A stretch of 64,000 bases of DNA, from positions 310,001-374,000 of the forward strand of contig JAWMQL010000003.1 in assembly GCA_033283165.1 (NCBI GenBank), given 5' to 3'. This document shows, in pieces, positions 60,689 to 64,000 of this stretch. The notes under the pieces are model-generated. The model searched no databases and had not been told where the DNA came from. It saw only the letters and a program-made list of their open reading frames with translations. The position numbers and the translations under genes are program-made. The stretch comes from JAWMQL01 sp033283165. GTDB lineage: Bacteria; Pseudomonadota; Gammaproteobacteria; Pseudomonadales; Halieaceae. Each line of letters begins with the position of its first letter. The stretch's first letter is position 1.

Positions 60689-61855
60689 ATGGATTTTTCC
60701 GTATCAGAAGATCACCTGGCACTGCGTGAAGGCGTGGCCGCGATCATGAAACGTTTCGACGCCGAGTACTGGCTGACGCGTGATGAGGACGGCCTGTTTC
60801 CGTCGGATTATCACCGCGCCATGGCCGAGGCGGGCTGGCTTGGGATCACCATGCCGGAGGAGTACGGCGGTGCCGGGCTGGGCGTCACCGAGGCGGCCAT
60901 CATGATGCACGAGGTTGCCAGCCACGGCGGCGGCATGGCCGCCACCTCCGCGGTACATATCAACCTGTTCGGCCCCCACCCTATCGTGGTCGAGGCCTCG
61001 GACGCCCAAAAGCAGCGCTGGATTCCGCGACTGATTTCAGGCGAGGACCAGTGCTGCTTCGGCTTTACCGAGCCCAATGCGGGGCTCAACACCACCCAGA
61101 TCACCACGTTCGCGGAGAAAGTCGACGGCGGTTACATCGTCAACGGCCAGAAGGTATGGACCTCCACCGCTCAGGTCGCCAACAAGATCATGCTCCTGGT
61201 ACGGACTACCAAACTGGAAAACTGCGCCAAACCCACCGACGGCATATCGATTTTCTACACCGATATGGACCGCAGCAAGGTGCAGGTGACCCGCATCCCC
61301 AAGATGGGCCGCAAGTGTGTGGATTCCAACTCCACGTTCATCGACGGGCTATTCGTTCCTGACGAAGACCTGATCGGTGAGGAAGGCAAGGGCTTCTCCT
61401 ACATCCTGCACAGCCTGAACCCGGAGCGTATCCTGATCGCCGTCGAGGCCATCGGCATTGGCCAGGACGCCTTGCGCAGGGCCACCCGGTACGCCCGTGA
61501 ACGCCAGGTCTTCGGTCGCCAGATCGGCCAGAACCAGAGTATTCAGCATCCCCTGGCGGAAAACTGGATGTACCTGGAATCGGCCTACAACATGGCCATG
61601 AAAGCAGCCTGGCTCTACGACAATGGCAAGGCCTGCGGCGCCGAGGCCAATGCGGCCAAGTTTCTCGGCGCTCGCGCCGGATACGACGCAGCCTTTCAGG
61701 CGGTAATGACCCACGGTGGGATGGGTTACGCCAAGGAGTACCACGTGGAGCGCCTGCTGCGCGAGGTGACCGTCACCCGTATCGCTCCCATCACCGAGCA
61801 ACTGATCAGCTGTTTTATCGCCGAGAAAGTGCTGGATCTGCCAAAGAGTTACTGA
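60689..61855 (+). CDS. Acyl-CoA dehydrogenase, second
   Basis: A 388-residue FAD enzyme. CCFGFTEPNAGLNTTQITTF and VNGQKVWTSTAQVANKI form the flavin and substrate pocket; GHGG-type MTHGGMGYAKEYHVERL is near the end. The usual C-terminal glutamate position reads RIAPITE, while SLNPERILIA carries a glutamate at the long-chain/isovaleryl position. The ATG was chosen because the 54 codons before it in the same frame are AT-rich, non-family sequence. It heads a plus-strand operon with an MFE-2-type dehydrogenase, a MaoC hydratase and a thiolase, a full beta-oxidation round, and could act on the ring-opened dicarboxyl-CoA or the alicyclic acid. Confidence 0.9.
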   Translation: MDFSVSEDHLALREGVAAIMKRFDAEYWLTRDEDGLFPSDYHRAMAEAGWLGITMPEEYGGAGLGVTEAAIMMHEVASHGGGMAATSAVHINLFGPHPIVVEASDAQKQRWIPRLISGEDQCCFGFTEPNAGLNTTQITTFAEKVDGGYIVNGQKVWTSTAQVANKIMLLVRTTKLENCAKPTDGISIFYTDMDRSKVQVTRIPKMGRKCVDSNSTFIDGLFVPDEDLIGEEGKGFSYILHSLNPERILIAVEAIGIGQDALRRATRYARERQVFGRQIGQNQSIQHPLAENWMYLESAYNMAMKAAWLYDNGKACGAEANAAKFLGARAGYDAAFQAVMTHGGMGYAKEYHVERLLREVTVTRIAPITEQLISCFIAEKVLDLPKSY

Positions 61856-61858
61856 GCC

Positions 61859-62770
61859 ATGGGATTACTTGCGAACAAGACGGTCATCGTCACCGGTGCG
61901 GGCCGCGGCGTAGGAAAGGCAATTGCACTGGCCGCCGCAGCAGCCGGCGCGAGGGTGGGCGTGAATGACATCGGCGTCTCCCTGCAGGGTGATGCCACGC
62001 GCGAATCGCCCGCCGACGACGTCGTGGCCGAAATCAGGGCTGGAGGAGGCAGTGCCATAGCACTCAAGCAGTCCGTCGCGGACTGGGACGCCGCGCACGC
62101 CATGGTAGAGGAGACTGTACAGACTTTTGGCGGCATTGATGCAGTCATCAATAACGCCGGCAACCTGCGCGATATTATCTTCCACAAAATGTCCGAGGAG
62201 GATTTCGACGCGGTCATAAACGTGCACTTGAAGGGCTCGTTTAATATGAGCCGCGCAGCGGCGCCACACTTCAAGGCGCAGGACGGCGGCGTATTCCTGC
62301 ACATGACTTCCACCTCCGGCCTGGTCGGCAACTTCGGGCAGGCCAATTACTGCGCGGCCAAAATGGGCATCGTCGGACTATCCAAGGCCATCGCACTGGA
62401 TATGGAGCGTTTCGGGGTACGATCGAATGCGGTGGCACCCTTTGCCTGGACCCGGATGGTCAGCTCAATCCCCACCGACACGCCGGAACAGCAGAAACGC
62501 GTGGAGGGACTGAAAAAACTGGTGCCCGAGCGACTGGCACCATTTGCAGTTGCGATCTGTTCCGATGCGGCAAAGCATGTCTCGGGACAGGTGTTCGGGG
62601 TTCGCAACAATGAAATTTACCTTTTTTCCCAAAGCCGCCCGATAAGGACCGCCCATACCAGTGAGGAGTGGACAGCGGAAACCGTGGTGGAGCGGGTTTT
62701 CCCCATGTTCGAAAACGACTTCTACCCACTGCACCGGTCCGGTGACGTGTTCACATGGGACCCTGTGTAG
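61859..62770 (+). CDS. 3-hydroxyacyl-CoA dehydrogenase of the MFE-2 (HSD17B4) SDR type
   Basis: A 303-residue short-chain dehydrogenase similar to the dehydrogenase part of peroxisomal multifunctional enzyme 2. It has VTGAGRGVGKAIALAAAAAG, then NDIGVSLQGDATRESPADDV, a family insert, then catalytic Ser in MTSTSGLVGNFGQANYCAAK with Y-x3-K. The C-terminal stretch beyond residue 245 also follows that family. It oxidises (3R)-hydroxyacyl-CoA. Its stop overlaps the start of the MaoC hydratase gene, and together they rebuild MFE-2 as two proteins. Confidence 0.88.
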   Translation: MGLLANKTVIVTGAGRGVGKAIALAAAAAGARVGVNDIGVSLQGDATRESPADDVVAEIRAGGGSAIALKQSVADWDAAHAMVEETVQTFGGIDAVINNAGNLRDIIFHKMSEEDFDAVINVHLKGSFNMSRAAAPHFKAQDGGVFLHMTSTSGLVGNFGQANYCAAKMGIVGLSKAIALDMERFGVRSNAVAPFAWTRMVSSIPTDTPEQQKRVEGLKKLVPERLAPFAVAICSDAAKHVSGQVFGVRNNEIYLFSQSRPIRTAHTSEEWTAETVVERVFPMFENDFYPLHRSGDVFTWDPV

Positions 62771-63621
62771 TGCCAATCGATCCGCAAAAATTGCTTGGAT
62801 GGCAGTTTGAGCCGATTACGCAGGAGTACAATTACCGTGATGTTATCCTCTACGCACTCGGCGTCGGTCTGGGTCGAGACCCACTGGACCTCGCTGAACT
62901 GAAATACGTTTACGAAAAAGATCTATCCACCCTGCCTACTTTTGCCGCCACCCTTGCGACACCGGGCCTGTGGGTAAAGAATCCCGAGACCGGCATCACC
63001 TGGAACCAATTGGTCCACAGCGCCCAGCGAACGACATTCCATCGCCCCTTGCCGGACGCGGCAACGGTAACCGGCTTCGCCCGAATCTCCGATGTGTGGG
63101 ATCGGGGACCCGCAAAGGGGGCAGTGATCGTGGTCGAACGCGAGATTAAGGACGCAGGCGCCGATAAGGCCTTCTGCACCCTGGAACAGACATTGATCCT
63201 GCGCGCGGACGGCGGTTTTGGGGGCGAACCGCCACCGAGACCAGTAGTAGAGGTGCCCGAGCGCCAGGCTGACCAGATCGTCCACCTCGCCACGACGCCG
63301 GGACAGGCTATTCTCTATCGCCTGTCAGGCGACTGGAACCCGCTTCATATCGATCCGGATGTGTCCAGCAAGGCCGGCTTTTCACAACCCATCCTGCACG
63401 GATACTGCTGTTACGGTATTGCCGGCTGGAGCGCCTGCCAGGCGGCCAAACGGGACACCGCGAGCCTTCGGCAGCTGGAATGCCAGTTCACCGCCCCGGT
63501 GATCCCCGGTGACGTACTGGAGTTTCACTGGTGGCAGGACCGGGATGACGCGTGGCTGTTCCAGGCTCGCGTGGATGAGCGCGTGGTACTCAACCGCGGC
63601 CGGGCAGCCTTCCAACGCTGA
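62770..63621 (+). CDS. MaoC-like (R)-specific enoyl-CoA hydratase (MFE-2 hydratase 2 type)
   Basis: A 283-residue double hot-dog protein. The hydratase 2 motif YRLSGDWNPLHIDPD contains the catalytic Asp and His, followed by AGFSQPILHGYCCYG. The N-terminal half keeps the substrate-binding hot-dog. I chose the GTG overlapping the previous TAG because it gives PIDPQKLLGWQFEPI, the family's common opening; an ATG five codons earlier is possible. Its product, an (R)-3-hydroxyacyl-CoA, is the substrate of the preceding dehydrogenase. Confidence 0.88.
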   Translation: MPIDPQKLLGWQFEPITQEYNYRDVILYALGVGLGRDPLDLAELKYVYEKDLSTLPTFAATLATPGLWVKNPETGITWNQLVHSAQRTTFHRPLPDAATVTGFARISDVWDRGPAKGAVIVVEREIKDAGADKAFCTLEQTLILRADGGFGGEPPPRPVVEVPERQADQIVHLATTPGQAILYRLSGDWNPLHIDPDVSSKAGFSQPILHGYCCYGIAGWSACQAAKRDTASLRQLECQFTAPVIPGDVLEFHWWQDRDDAWLFQARVDERVVLNRGRAAFQR

Positions 63622-63655
63622 AAGATGAAAGTTTTGAAATTTGGAGACTATCAGC

Positions 63656-64000
63656 ATGAGCCGAGTTGTAATTGTCGACAATATACGAACCGGGCTCGCC
63701 AAATCTTTTCGCGGAACCTTCAACCTCACCCGCGCCGACGACATGGTGGCCCACTGTATAGATGCACTACTTGAAAGGAACGCCGCCCTCGATCCCGGCC
63801 GGGTTGATGATGTGATCGTGGGGGCCGCGCGGCAAACCGGCGAGCAGTCTGCCAACATCGCCCGCTACGCGGTCGCCTTATCCCGCTTGCCGGTAACGAC
63901 ATCGGGCATGACATTGAGTCGCGCCTGCGCATCCGGCCTGAATGCGATTGCGGTTGCGGCCAACCAGATCGCCGCCGGCTGTTGCGACGTCGTTATTGCG
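63656..64000 (+). CDS. Thiolase / acetyl-CoA acyltransferase, N-terminal part (partial)
   Basis: The first 115 codons of a thiolase that continues beyond the window. It opens SRVVIVDNIRTGLAKSFRGT and contains DDVIVGAARQTGEQ and the nucleophile Cys in LSRACASGLNAIAVAANQI, matching the thiolase family with Arg-Ala before the active Cys instead of the more usual Arg-Phe. GGAG lies eleven bases before the ATG. It closes the beta-oxidation set begun by the acyl-CoA dehydrogenase, MFE-2-type dehydrogenase and MaoC hydratase. Confidence 0.88.
   Translation, partial: MSRVVIVDNIRTGLAKSFRGTFNLTRADDMVAHCIDALLERNAALDPGRVDDVIVGAARQTGEQSANIARYAVALSRLPVTTSGMTLSRACASGLNAIAVAANQIAAGCCDVVIA

Overview
The window reads as a GC-rich chromosome segment of a Gram-negative, probably marine, gammaproteobacterium. 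Three things suggest this: two TonB-dependent receptors with the EEV(V/I)VTAQKRE amino terminus common in marine gammaproteobacteria such as the Halieaceae/Cellvibrionales, exported glycoside hydrolases, and a very large share of acyl-CoA metabolism. The assignment is inference, since no rRNA or other phylogenetic marker is present. I saw no tRNA, rRNA, CRISPR array, insertion sequence or phage gene.

0-4.1 kb holds an amine or amino-acid catabolic block: the end of an aldehyde dehydrogenase, a class III transaminase, an EamA exporter and a cyclodeaminase, followed by the 3' remnant of a second transaminase. 4.1-14.5 kb holds a TPR-sulfotransferase with a coupled pentapeptide-like membrane protein, a divergent TonB receptor, a secreted GH18 chitinase-like enzyme, an exported AHL-lactonase-like hydrolase, a second sulfotransferase and threonine aldolase. 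14.6-22.7 kb is a tightly overlapping nine-gene V/A-type rotary ATPase operon. 22.7-34 kb is accessory: a small membrane protein, a GH32 fructan hydrolase, a luciferase-like oxidoreductase, exported VOC and SnoaL-like proteins, two sodium:solute symporters, an aldo/keto reductase and a broken glutamine amidotransferase.

34-64 kb is dominated by CoA-ester chemistry. A methylglutaconyl-type hydratase lies beside a split AtuA system and a phosphotransacylase. A second block combines a TonB receptor, two paralogous CrtC/DUF7064-like proteins, an APH-type kinase and a small protein whose start overlaps the kinase stop. A MarR regulator follows, and then an operon of dienoyl-CoA reductase, enoyl-CoA isomerase, acyl-CoA ligase, PlsC acyltransferase, wax ester synthase and patatin lipase. 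An alcohol dehydrogenase/aldehyde dehydrogenase pair and an acyl-CoA dehydrogenase lead into genes closely resembling BadH and BadI, the alicyclic ring-opening enzymes. The window ends with a second acyl-CoA dehydrogenase, an MFE-2-type dehydrogenase, a MaoC hydratase and a thiolase.

Together the last 30 kb can be read as uptake of a hydrophobic alicyclic or terpenoid compound, oxidation of an alcohol to an acid, CoA activation, desaturation, hydration, oxidation, hydrolytic ring opening and beta-oxidation, with neutral-lipid genes alongside. This is my main candidate for an undescribed system. The roles of the kinase/small protein pair, the DUF7064-like pair, the shortened FadB-like protein and the altered CoA-transferase are open.
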